DNA of 64,000 nt from Bradyrhizobium nitroreducens (GTDB lineage: Bacteria; Pseudomonadota; Alphaproteobacteria; Rhizobiales; Xanthobacteraceae): NCBI RefSeq assembly GCF_002776695.1, contig NZ_LFJC01000003.1, positions 2,672,339 to 2,736,338 of the forward strand. The letters are read 5' to 3'. The translations under genes were made by a program, and so were the position numbers. Under the pieces are notes generated by a model. It worked only from the letters and a program-made list of their open reading frames with translations. It was not told where the DNA came from and made no database searches. Of this stretch, positions 34,808-42,994 are shown one piece after another (the stretch's first letter is position 1; each line of letters starts with the position of its first letter).

Positions 34808-36856
34808 ATGATGTTCAAGAAGATAAGAATAATTCATCGCATCGCTCTGGCGGCACTGCTGCCTCTCGCGACGCTCGCTGCGCTCGCCCTGTACGATATT
34901 TCTGCCAAATGGGCCGTGCGTTCTGAAATGGTGGCCATGCAGCCGGTCGTGGATGGCGTCGGCAAGTTGAGCGGCCTGGTCCACGAGCTCCAGCGCGAAC
35001 GCGGACTCTCCCTGACCTTTCTGAGCAGCAAGGGCGCACAATTGGGCGCCGAGCTCCAGCAGCAGCGCGGCCGCACCGACGCGGGCCGCGCGATGGCGCT
35101 GGGGGCGCTGGCGGATCTTGCCCGCGAAGGCAGCGGTCGGCTCACCTCTGCAAGCCAGGCGGCAATCGAGAGCCTTGCGCGCCTGGATTCGCTGCGCGCG
35201 CAGATCGATCGCCAGGCCATTGCGCCGGCGGCCGCGACGGGCGCCTTGACGGAGATCGTGGGGCGCCTGATCACGGTGACCTCAGGCATTTCCAAGCTCG
35301 CGACGGACGACGAGATCTCGCGGTCGATTGCCGCGCATGCCAATCTGGTGGAGGCCAAGGAACGCGCCGGCCTGGAACGCGCGACCGTTGCCGGCGCGAT
35401 CGCCGCCGGACGTTTCGAGCCGCAGGCCTATGTCAGGGCGATTGGCCTTGCAGCCGCGCAGGACAGCTTCTTCGCCGCCTTCCGCGCGGTGGCCTCTCCT
35501 CACGCGAGGGATCTGTTCAGCGCGGAATTGTCGGGGCCTGCGATCGACAAGTTCGACGGCATGCGCAAGGTGGTCGAGCGGGGCGGGCTTGCGGGCGAGT
35601 TTGGTGCGCTCGACAGCAAATCCTGGTTCGATGCCGCCACGGTTCGGATCGATCTGTTGAAGAGGATCGAGGATGGGCTGGTGACGGAGCTCACCGGCCT
35701 GTTGGCGAAGAAGAAGTCCGAAGCCACTCTCAGCCTTGGCCTCGTGACCGCGCTGTCCTTGCTCGCGCTGCTGACGAGCATGTTGACCGCGGCGATCATG
35801 GCACGGGGCATTACCGTGCCGATCGGTCGGCTCGCCGGCACCATGACGCATCTTGCCGACGGCAAGCTCGACCAGCAGGTCGAGGGCACTGACCGCACGG
35901 ACGAGATCGGAGCGATGGCGTGCGCGGTTCAGTTCTTCAAGGACAGCCTGGTCCGGAGCGTCGAGCTGAACGCGAGAGAGCGCGAGGCTGCTGCGCAGCG
36001 CGCCGCGCGCGCAACGCGCATCGACGAGCTCTCCGACCGTTTTGACGTCGACGTCACCGAGGTGATCGAGACCGTCATCTCCGCATCGTCCCAGCTGGAG
36101 GCGACCGCAGGCGGGATGAGGCGCTCCGCCGGTCACACCAGCGACGAGGCAGCGAGCGTGGCAGGCGTGACCGAGATTGCGTCGGCGAACATGCAGACCG
36201 TCGCCGCGGCCACCGAGGAATTGTCCAGTTCGGTCGCCGAGATCGGACGCCGCGCGACGCAGTCGGCGCAGATCGCGGAGAAGGCCGTCGCCGAAGGACG
36301 GCGTACCAACGAAACCGTGCAAGGGCTCTCGTCCGCGGCGGAGAGGGTCGGCGATGTGCTCAAGCTGATCAACGAGATCGCGCGGCAGACCAATCTCCTG
36401 GCATTGAACGCGGCGATCGAAGCGGCGCGGGCGGGGCAGGCGGGCAGGGGATTTGCCGTCGTGGCGGGCGAGGTGAAGAGCCTCGCCGAGCAGACCTCCA
36501 AGGCGACCGACGACATTCGCGATCAAATCGCCGCCATCCAGACCAGCTCCGGACAGGCCGTGAGCGCGATCCACGGCATCACGGCCACGATCGAGGAGAT
36601 CAACGAGATCACCTCGTCGATCGCCGCCGCGGTCGTCGAGCAGGACGCGGCCACGCGGGAAATCGCCCGCAATGTCCAGGAAGCCGCGCGAGGGACCGGC
36701 GAAATCTCACAGAGCATCCAGGGCGTCAAGGTCGGCTCGGGCGAGTCCAGCGCCGCCGCCGGCGAAGTGTTCGATGCTTCCGAGGAACTGACGCGTCAGT
36801 CGGAGAACATGCGTCAGTTCGTCGAGACCTTCATTCGTGCCATCAAGGCGGCGTAG
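34808..36856 (+). CDS. Methyl-accepting chemotaxis protein with NIT sensor domain
   Basis: 682 aa. A membrane helix (about 10-28), a large NIT-type nitrate/nitrite-sensing periplasmic domain (about 45-290, with LQRERGLSLTFLSSKGAQ), a second helix (about 310-332), HAMP (about 333-390) and a cytoplasmic signalling domain (about 430-675) with the hairpin tip LINEIARQTNLLALNAAIEAARAG. The ligand is not proven. No che genes are nearby, so it must signal through a remote cluster. It is a single gene, convergent with the enoyl-CoA hydratase. Confidence 0.92.
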   Translation: MMFKKIRIIHRIALAALLPLATLAALALYDISAKWAVRSEMVAMQPVVDGVGKLSGLVHELQRERGLSLTFLSSKGAQLGAELQQQRGRTDAGRAMALGALADLAREGSGRLTSASQAAIESLARLDSLRAQIDRQAIAPAAATGALTEIVGRLITVTSGISKLATDDEISRSIAAHANLVEAKERAGLERATVAGAIAAGRFEPQAYVRAIGLAAAQDSFFAAFRAVASPHARDLFSAELSGPAIDKFDGMRKVVERGGLAGEFGALDSKSWFDAATVRIDLLKRIEDGLVTELTGLLAKKKSEATLSLGLVTALSLLALLTSMLTAAIMARGITVPIGRLAGTMTHLADGKLDQQVEGTDRTDEIGAMACAVQFFKDSLVRSVELNAREREAAAQRAARATRIDELSDRFDVDVTEVIETVISASSQLEATAGGMRRSAGHTSDEAASVAGVTEIASANMQTVAAATEELSSSVAEIGRRATQSAQIAEKAVAEGRRTNETVQGLSSAAERVGDVLKLINEIARQTNLLALNAAIEAARAGQAGRGFAVVAGEVKSLAEQTSKATDDIRDQIAAIQTSSGQAVSAIHGITATIEEINEITSSIAAAVVEQDAATREIARNVQEAARGTGEISQSIQGVKVGSGESSAAAGEVFDASEELTRQSENMRQFVETFIRAIKAA

Positions 36857-36874
36857 GCTTCGTTCGCCTACGCC
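36850..36874. terminator. Hairpin spanning the chemoreceptor stop codon
   Basis: GGCGTAGGC-TTCGTTC-GCCTACGCC is a perfect 9-bp inverted repeat that includes the TAG stop (36854-36856). It lies between convergent genes and has no U-run. Possibly a bidirectional transcription barrier. Confidence 0.45.
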
Positions 36875-36887
36875 ACCGGACGCGTCC

Positions 36888-37778
36888 TCACTTGTACTCC
36901 CGCTCCGACCACCAGGGAAAATAGTCCGGCATGTCGGTCGAGACCTTGTTCTTGAATTGCGCGGGACGCTTTTCCAGGAACGACACCACGCCTTCCTTCA
37001 CGTCGTCGGAGCGGCCGCGGGCGTAGATGCCGCGGCTGTCGACCTTGTGGGCCTCCATGGGATCATCGGCGCCCATCATGCGCCACATCATCTGGCGGAT
37101 CAGGGCGATCGAGACCGGCGCGGTCTTCGCGGCAAATTCCTTGGCGAGCGCGCGGGCGGTCGGCAGCAGATCATCGGGGGCGACGACCTTGCTGACAAGG
37201 CGGCCGGCGAGCGCTTCCTGCGCCGGGAAGACGCGGCCGGAATAGCACCATTCCAGTGCCTGCGAGATGCCGACGATGCGCGGCAGGAACCAGCTCGAGG
37301 CCGCCTCGGGCACGATGCCGCGCTGGGAGAACACGAAGCCGAAGCGCGCGGCGTCGGAAGCGATTCGGATGTCCATCGCGAGCTGCATGGTGACGCCGAT
37401 GCCGACCGCCGGGCCGTTCACCGCGGCAATCACGGGCTTCAGGCACTTGAAGATGCGCAAGGTCACCTGGCCGCCGCCGTCACGCACCTGCGGATCGCTG
37501 TAGTCGACCCTGCCGTCGGCGAGGCGCTTCACCGGGCCGCGCCGCGCGTCGCGGTCGAAGGTGTCGGCGCCGGAGGAGAGATCGGCACCCGCGCAAAATC
37601 CGCGCCCTGCGCCCGTCACGATGATGGCGCGGACATTGTCGTCCTTGTCGGCGGCGTCGAACGCGTCGATCAGCTCGGACTGCATCTGCGCGTTGAAGGC
37701 GTTGAGCTTGTCGGGCCGGTTCAGCGTGATGGTGAGGATCTGCTCGGCGACCTCGTATTTGATCGTCTCATACGCCAT
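36888..37778 (-). CDS. Enoyl-CoA hydratase/isomerase (crotonase) family protein
   Basis: 296 aa crotonase. ITLNRPDKLNAFNAQMQSEL, the oxyanion-hole segment VTGAGRGFCAGADLS, VNGPAVGIGVTMQLAMDIRIA and QRGIVPEAASSWFLPRIVG are present, with one catalytic Glu in the last motif. It acts on an acyl-CoA, probably hydrating or isomerising it; the exact substrate is unknown. AAGGAA precedes the ATG at 37778. The same frame happens to stay open upstream for over 3 kb, but that is GC-rich antisense sequence. Confidence 0.9.
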   Translation of the reverse strand: MAYETIKYEVAEQILTITLNRPDKLNAFNAQMQSELIDAFDAADKDDNVRAIIVTGAGRGFCAGADLSSGADTFDRDARRGPVKRLADGRVDYSDPQVRDGGGQVTLRIFKCLKPVIAAVNGPAVGIGVTMQLAMDIRIASDAARFGFVFSQRGIVPEAASSWFLPRIVGISQALEWCYSGRVFPAQEALAGRLVSKVVAPDDLLPTARALAKEFAAKTAPVSIALIRQMMWRMMGADDPMEAHKVDSRGIYARGRSDDVKEGVVSFLEKRPAQFKNKVSTDMPDYFPWWSEREYK

Positions 37779-37834
37779 GGTGGTTTCCTTCCTTATTTTC
37801 TCACTGCGCTGACGGCAGGCGGGTTGAGTTTTCC

Positions 37835-37979
37835 TTACCCTCCCCTGGAGGGGGAGGGTCGATCGCGCGTAGCGCGAGCGGGGCGGGGTGATCCCTCGTC
37901 TCGGGCGCGGAGAGACCGTCACCCCACCCCGGCGCACATTTCGCTGCGCTCTATGTGAGCCGACCCTCCCCCTCCAGGG
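37835..37979. repeat. Left part of an intergenic repeat split by the insertion sequence
   Basis: Starts TTACCCTCCCCTGGAGGGGG, has GATCGCGCGTAGCGCGAGC and GGAGAGACCGTCACCCCA, and breaks off at CCCTCCAGGG where the IS begins. The remainder (GAGGGTAAGG) resumes after 39189. Complete copies are at 47025 and 53578. Confidence 0.88.
37969..37979. repeat. Target-site duplication, left copy
   Basis: CCCCTCCAGGG directly precedes the IS and is repeated at 39179-39189. The unambiguous length is 9-11 bp because the outermost IS bases can be assigned either way. Confidence 0.75.
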
Positions 37980-39178
37980 CAGGGCTATCGCATGTGACCG
38001 ATAAGGCTGAGAAGGAATTCGTCTTCCCAGCCTGCTCGTTTGACCTTCTGTCGCATGGAGATGCGGGCGGGGTGGGCTCGAATGAGATTGATTGCAGCTC
38101 GCCGCAAGATCGCGAAGTTCTCGGGGCCGTTGTTTTTTCTGGTTCGGCAAGCGTCTTCGCCAAAGACGACATCGAGCACCCAGTGCAACTGATTCTCGAT
38201 GCTCCAATGGCCTCGGACGACCTGCAACAATCGTCTTGCGGGCAGGTATTTGGACAACAAGTAATATCGCACGGACGGCTTGCCGGCGGGTTTGCCATGC
38301 AGTCGTCGGCGCGAAGTGATGCGAGCCACGGCCGCCACTCCGGGAAAGCGGTTTGTCGTACCCAGACTGATGTTGCGCATGACGGTGGCGCGCCGGGATT
38401 CGCATCGATCGTGCGTGCTCGGCTCGCGTCGTTGAGCCACGCTGCGCTTGCCCGAGCGGGCAAAGCAGCGCTCGACCTCCGCGAACAGTTTGCTTTGATT
38501 TTCCTTGAGAGCCAGCACGTAGTGGGCGCCACGCTCGAGCACCTTCTTGGCGAAGGGACGATTGCAATGCAGGGCGTCGGCAGTGACGATGCAGCCTTCG
38601 AGCGAAAGCATTTGCAGCACATCCAGGGCACCTTGGGCCTCGTTGCGGCCTGGCGCCTTGCATGCAGCCAGGGCCATGCGGGCTTCGGTCGCAAAGACAT
38701 TGACCATGTGCAGTGGCGTGGCGCTGCGACCGCGTTCGTAGGCTCCTCGAACAGCTTTGCCATCGACTGCCACCACGCCGGTGAGCTTGATCCCGTTGGC
38801 CTCTGCGAATGCTGCCATAAAGCTTCGGAAGGCTTGTTCGAAAGCCCCCGGATCGAGCGCGTTGAAGACCCGGCTGAACGTATCGTGACTGGGGATTCCG
38901 TGCTCCAACCGAAGGAATTGCCGCAACAGCTTTTCCTTGGACGACGCGAACACCTCCATATCCGTCGCGCCCTGTCCTCCGCACAACACCGTTGCCAGCG
39001 CGATGACGATGAGATCCAGCAGGTCGTGCAGTGCGTTGGGTGCACGCGGATCGGGCAACGTACTGAAGATACTGCGAATCTTGCGCATAGGACCCCCACG
39101 CCGAATCGGGAGTCCTCTTCAGAATCCATATCGCTGGACCGCGCAATACCACCCTCAAAACCACATGCGATTCCCCTG
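37980..39178 (-). mobile_element. ISAs1-family insertion sequence, apparently intact
   Basis: 1,199 bp. The left end CAGGGCTATCGCATGTG and the inverted right end CAGGGGAATCGCATGTG match at 15 of 17 positions. It carries one complete transposase gene and is bordered by a direct repeat of the target. It has inserted into a dispersed palindromic repeat between the enoyl-CoA hydratase and glycerol kinase genes and disrupts no gene. Intact ends, target duplication and transposase indicate recent movement. Confidence 0.92.
37985..39088 (-). CDS. ISAs1-family transposase
   Basis: 367 aa. The N-terminal region (FSTLPDPRAPNALHDLLDLI) is the DDE_Tnp_1-associated domain. The catalytic triad is Asp109 (VVAVDGKAVRG), Asp171 (VTADALHCNR) and Glu298 (GHWSIENQLHWVLDVVF), so the enzyme looks active. 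The last codons (GHMR, stop) overlap the IS terminal inverted repeat. No frameshift or truncation is seen. Confidence 0.95.
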   Translation of the reverse strand: MRKIRSIFSTLPDPRAPNALHDLLDLIVIALATVLCGGQGATDMEVFASSKEKLLRQFLRLEHGIPSHDTFSRVFNALDPGAFEQAFRSFMAAFAEANGIKLTGVVAVDGKAVRGAYERGRSATPLHMVNVFATEARMALAACKAPGRNEAQGALDVLQMLSLEGCIVTADALHCNRPFAKKVLERGAHYVLALKENQSKLFAEVERCFARSGKRSVAQRREPSTHDRCESRRATVMRNISLGTTNRFPGVAAVARITSRRRLHGKPAGKPSVRYYLLSKYLPARRLLQVVRGHWSIENQLHWVLDVVFGEDACRTRKNNGPENFAILRRAAINLIRAHPARISMRQKVKRAGWEDEFLLSLIGHMR

Positions 39179-39198
39179 CCCCTCCAGGGGAGGGTAAG
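39179..39198. repeat. Right target-site duplication and end of split repeat
   Basis: CCCCTCCAGGG (39179-39189) repeats the left flank, and GAGGGTAAG completes the interrupted intergenic repeat. Confidence 0.8.
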
Positions 39199-39287
39199 GG
39201 AGAGCCGCCTTGACCTTGCCGCTCTAATCCGCTCCCTTTGGCGCGACACAATGATCCTCTCAAGGGAAAACGCCAAGGTAAGCCGCC

Positions 39288-40793
39288 ATGTCTTTCGTCC
39301 TCGCCATCGACCAGGGCACCACCTCCTCGCGCGCGATCGTGTTTCGCGGCGATATATCCATCGCGGCGAAGGCTCAAGCGGAGTTTCCGCAGCATTTTCC
39401 GGCGTCGGGCTGGGTCGAGCATGAGCCGGAGGACATCTGGACCTCGACCGTGATGGTCTGCCGCGAGGCGATCGAGCAGGCCGGCATCAAGGCCAAGGAC
39501 ATCGCCGCGATCGGCATCACCAACCAGCGCGAGACCACCGTGGTGTGGGATCGCGCCACGGGCCAGGCCGTGCACCGCGCCATCGTCTGGCAGGACCGCC
39601 GCACCGCCGACATCTGCGCGAAACTGAAGGCGGACGGCCGCGAGGGCGTGATCTCGCAGAAGACCGGCCTGATCATCGATCCCTATTTCTCCGGCACCAA
39701 GGTTGCCTGGATCCTCGACCACGTGCCCGGCGCGCGGGCCCGCGCCGCCCGCGGCGAATTGATGTTCGGCACCGTCGATTGCTACCTGCTCTGGCGCCTC
39801 ACCGGCGGCAAGGTGCACGCCACCGACGCCACCAACGCCTCGCGCACACTGCTCTTCAACATCCACACCGGCCAGTGGGACGACGAGCTCCTGGAGATCA
39901 TCGGCGTGCCGCGCTCGATGCTGCCGGAGGTGAAGGACTCTTCCGCGCGCTTCGGCGAGAGCACGCCCGATCTGTTCGGCGGCGCCATCGCCATCTCGGG
40001 CATCGCCGGCGACCAGCAGGCCGCGACCATCGGCCAGGCCTGCTTCCGCCCGGGCATGATGAAGTCCACCTACGGCACCGGCTGTTTTGCCCTCCTCAAC
40101 ACCGGCAGCACGCCGGTGGTGTCGAAGAACAAGCTGCTCACCACCGTCGCCTATCAGCTCGACGGCAAGCGCACCTATGCGCTGGAGGGCTCGATCTTCG
40201 TCGCCGGCAGCGCGGTGCAATGGCTGCGCGACGGCCTCGGCATCATCAAGCACGCCGCCGAGACTGGGCCGCTCGCGGATCAATCCGACTCCATGCAGAG
40301 CGTCTATCTCGTCCCCGCCTTCGTCGGCATGGGCGCGCCCTACTGGAATCCGCGCGTCCGCGGCGCGCTGTTCGGCCTCACCCGCAACACGGGACCGGCC
40401 GAGCTCGCCCACGCCGCGCTGGAAAGCGTCTGCTACCAGACGTTCGACCTTTGGGCCGCAATGCGCGCGGATTGGCCGAGTTCGGAGACGGCCAGCGTCG
40501 TGCTCCGCGTCGACGGCGGCATGACCGCTTCCGACTGGACCATGCAGCGCCTCGCCGATCTCCTGGATGCTCCCGTTGATCGTCCCGTGATCCAGGAGAC
40601 CACGGCGCTCGGCGCCGCCTACCTCGCCGGTCTTGCCGCCGGCGTCTATCCCGAGCCGACCAAATTCGCCGACAACTGGCGATTGGAGCACCGCTTCAAG
40701 CCGAACATGAGCCAGGCGACAAGAGAGCGAAAGCTCGCGGGCTGGGCGCGTGCGGTGAAGGGCGTTCTGGCGAGCGACGAGGGGGAGGGGTAG
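39288..40793 (+). CDS. glpK: Glycerol kinase
   Basis: 501 aa FGGY kinase. [17 protein letters not shown] at the N-terminus, [47 protein letters not shown] and [16 protein letters not shown] are all present. It phosphorylates glycerol with ATP to sn-glycerol-3-phosphate in the cytoplasm. No facilitator or dehydrogenase gene is adjacent. The IS lies only 109 bp upstream of the start and could influence expression. Confidence 0.96.
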   Translation: MSFVLAIDQGTTSSRAIVFRGDISIAAKAQAEFPQHFPASGWVEHEPEDIWTSTVMVCREAIEQAGIKAKDIAAIGITNQRETTVVWDRATGQAVHRAIVWQDRRTADICAKLKADGREGVISQKTGLIIDPYFSGTKVAWILDHVPGARARAARGELMFGTVDCYLLWRLTGGKVHATDATNASRTLLFNIHTGQWDDELLEIIGVPRSMLPEVKDSSARFGESTPDLFGGAIAISGIAGDQQAATIGQACFRPGMMKSTYGTGCFALLNTGSTPVVSKNKLLTTVAYQLDGKRTYALEGSIFVAGSAVQWLRDGLGIIKHAAETGPLADQSDSMQSVYLVPAFVGMGAPYWNPRVRGALFGLTRNTGPAELAHAALESVCYQTFDLWAAMRADWPSSETASVVLRVDGGMTASDWTMQRLADLLDAPVDRPVIQETTALGAAYLAGLAAGVYPEPTKFADNWRLEHRFKPNMSQATRERKLAGWARAVKGVLASDEGEG

Positions 40794-40809
40794 CGGCAGG
40801 GCGAGCCTC

Positions 40810-40895
40810 GTAGCCCGGATGGGGCGCAGCGAAATCCGGGACCCCTGCCGGCTCTGGCAAGAATCCCGGATTGCGCTGCGCTCCATCCGGGCTAC
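40810..40895. repeat. Inverted-repeat element, TAGCCCGGAT arms
   Basis: GTAGCCCGGATGGGGCGCAG mirrors CTGCGCTCCATCCGGGCTAC, with about 45 bp between. It lies 17 bp after glpK. Short partial copies occur at 16302 and 41695. Confidence 0.8.
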
Positions 40896-40902
40896 ACATA
40901 CT

Positions 40903-40936
40903 CTCTCCACCGTCATTGCCTCTCCACCGTCATTGC
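40903..40936. repeat. 17-bp perfect tandem duplication
   Basis: CTCTCCACCGTCATTGC occurs twice in direct succession, at the junction of two different palindromic repeats. Confidence 0.85.
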
Positions 40937-41015
40937 GAGGAGCTCTTGCGACGAAGCAATCCAGAGTCCCTCCGCGGAAAGATCCTGGATTGCTTCGCTG
41001 CGCTCGCAATGACGG
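40928..41015. repeat. Inverted-repeat element, CGTCATTGCGAG arms
   Basis: CGTCATTGCGAGGAGC...GAAGCAATCCAG mirrors CTGGATTGCTTCG...CTCGCAATGACG. A degraded relative lies at 41771-41860. Confidence 0.8.
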
Positions 41016-41088
41016 AGTATTGAGCCCCCGTCGTTCTTTAAATCGGCACGGCTCGCCCGCTTGCCTATAACGAAGGAAGCAACCAACC

Positions 41089-41682
41089 ATGATCCTCCCC
41101 GACGGCTATTCCGACGTTCCCGCCGGCAAGATCGCCTCCGTCGTCACCCATCTGGAAATGACGGCGCCTCCCGCGCGCCGCGACGATCCGCCGGGTGCGT
41201 GGTCGCTGCGCAAGGTCGATGCGCCCGCGCTTGCCTGGTACCGCGATCTCTTCCGCCGCGTCGGCGAGGACTGGCTGTGGTTCTCGCGCGCCCGCATGAG
41301 CGATGCCGAGCTCGCCGCGATCATCCACGCGCCTGAGGTCGAGGTCTACGCCCTGGCCCTGGACGGCCGCGACGAAGGCCTGCTCGAACTCGACTTCCGC
41401 GAACCCGGCCAGTGCGAGCTGGGTTATTTCGGCGTCACGGGTCGCCTGATCGGCACCGGCGCCGCCCGCTTCCTGATGAACCGCGCGCTGGAGCGGGCCT
41501 GGTCGCGCGACGTCAGCCGCGTCTGGGTGCACACTTGCACGCTCGACCATCCCTCCGCCGTCGCCTTCTACCAGCGCTCCGGCTTCCGCCCGTTCCGCCG
41601 CCAGATCGAGATCGCCGACGATCCCCGCCTCGACGGCACCGCGCCGCGCGATGCGGCAAGGCATGTGCCGATCATCGGATAG
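41089..41682 (+). CDS. GNAT-family N-acetyltransferase
   Basis: 197 aa. The acetyl-CoA-binding core is ELGYFGVTGRLIGTGAARFLMNRALERAW and the typical end is VWVHTCTLDHPSAVAFYQRSGFRPFRRQ. The substrate is unknown. AAGGAAG lies upstream of the ATG. It stands alone between two repeat clusters. Confidence 0.88.
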   Translation: MILPDGYSDVPAGKIASVVTHLEMTAPPARRDDPPGAWSLRKVDAPALAWYRDLFRRVGEDWLWFSRARMSDAELAAIIHAPEVEVYALALDGRDEGLLELDFREPGQCELGYFGVTGRLIGTGAARFLMNRALERAWSRDVSRVWVHTCTLDHPSAVAFYQRSGFRPFRRQIEIADDPRLDGTAPRDAARHVPIIG

Positions 41683-41953
41683 CGTGCGAGCTCGCAGCCC
41701 GGATGAGCGAAGCGATATCCGGGGAAGTGCTCACAAAAATCCCCGCATGTCGGCTCGCTCATGCGCTGTCTCCACAGCGCGTTGCGAGGAGCTCTGGCGA
41801 CGAAGCAATCCAGGTTGCCTCCGTGGACTGATTCCGGATTGCTGCGCGGAGCCCGGCATCGGGCCGCGCTATGCGCGGACCCGTTGGCTCGCAACGACAG
41901 CGTGCCGACGCGGCCGTCAGCGCGTCAATGTGCGACGGTGCCGGGCGGGCCTC
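41683..41953. repeat. Intergenic region with degraded repeat copies
   Basis: CAGCCCGGATGAGCGAAG (from about 41697) and TTGCGAGGAGCTCTGGCGAC (from about 41781) are partial, diverged versions of the elements at 40810 and 40928. No gene is seen. Confidence 0.55.
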
Positions 41954-42868
41954 CTATTGGACGCATTCGTCAGCCTCGTCCAAAAGCCATGCAACGAATG
42001 CCTTCACCCGAGCATCACTTGCCAAGACCGCGGGCCAACGCACGAGGTGTACCTTCGTCGACGGCATGTCCCAGGTCTCAGGCAGCACGCGCACGAGGCG
42101 GCCGTCGATAAGCGCGTCGCGCGCGAGGAGTGAGCGCGTCAGCACGACGCCGCTGCCTTGAAGTGCGGCACCGATCGCTGTCGCCATGTTGGCGTAACGT
42201 AGTCCAACCGGCGGCGGCGCATCGAGGCCAAGTCGCGCGAACCACGTCGCCCAGGACCACTCCGTTCCCGCGTTCGCGTCTGCGCCAGCCCCCTTATGGA
42301 TCAGCGGCAGCGCGGCAATGCGCATCGGGTCGTCGAGCGGCGCCGACGGCAATAGTTGCGCGTGGCAGACGGGGAAGACCTGCTCGCGGAACAACACGCG
42401 CTGCGTCGAGGTCTCGCGTGCCTCGCCCTCGAGGAGCCAATGGATCGTGATGTCGAGATCGAGGTGGATCGCTTGCGCCGTGCTCTCGACGATGATCAGT
42501 TCGATCGGTGTCGATGAGGCCTTGAACATCGGCAGGCGTGCGACGAGCCAATAGTCCGCAAGCGCCGCACTGACGCCGACGCGCAGCGGGCCATTGCTGG
42601 CGGCAGCGCGGCATCGTGCGCGTAGCTCTCCGAGGCCGGTGAGGAGTTCCGCGAGGCCGGATGCAAGCGCTTCACCGGCGGGAGTCGGGCGCATGCCGCC
42701 CGAAGTCCGCATCAGCAGTGGCAAACCCATGAAGTCTTCCAGCCGGCGCAACCGGTGGCTCACTGCGCTCTGCGTCACACCGAGGTCGCTTGCTGCGGCG
42801 GTGACGCTGCCGAGACGGTGCACGGCTTCGAAGGCAATCAGGGTATCGAATGGAGGCTGAGCGGTCAT
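41954..42868 (-). CDS. LysR-family regulator
   Basis: 304 aa. The helix-turn-helix FDTLIAFEAVHRLGSVTAAASDLGVTQSAVSHRLRRLEDF resembles GcvA-type LysR proteins; the effector domain is about 90-295. The start at 42868 is placed by homology, and no good Shine-Dalgarno is seen. It diverges from an MFS drug-type exporter gene and probably regulates it. Confidence 0.85.
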   Translation of the reverse strand: MTAQPPFDTLIAFEAVHRLGSVTAAASDLGVTQSAVSHRLRRLEDFMGLPLLMRTSGGMRPTPAGEALASGLAELLTGLGELRARCRAAASNGPLRVGVSAALADYWLVARLPMFKASSTPIELIIVESTAQAIHLDLDITIHWLLEGEARETSTQRVLFREQVFPVCHAQLLPSAPLDDPMRIAALPLIHKGAGADANAGTEWSWATWFARLGLDAPPPVGLRYANMATAIGAALQGSGVVLTRSLLARDALIDGRLVRVLPETWDMPSTKVHLVRWPAVLASDARVKAFVAWLLDEADECVQ

Positions 42869-42994
42869 GTCGACATTATGAAGGAGATTCATGCTGAATT
42901 GAACACTCGGCATACGCCGAGGGCGCAAGCCGATGATAACAAGCGGGCATCGCAGCGCTTCTGCGCGGCACTTTCCCGGCTCGGCAGAGGATTT

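Noticed and set aside
36888..41090. A continuous 1,400-codon minus-strand frame
   Set aside because: Only the last 296 codons are a real gene (enoyl-CoA hydratase). The rest is antisense to glycerol kinase and runs through the IS and repeats; GC-rich third positions keep it open by chance.
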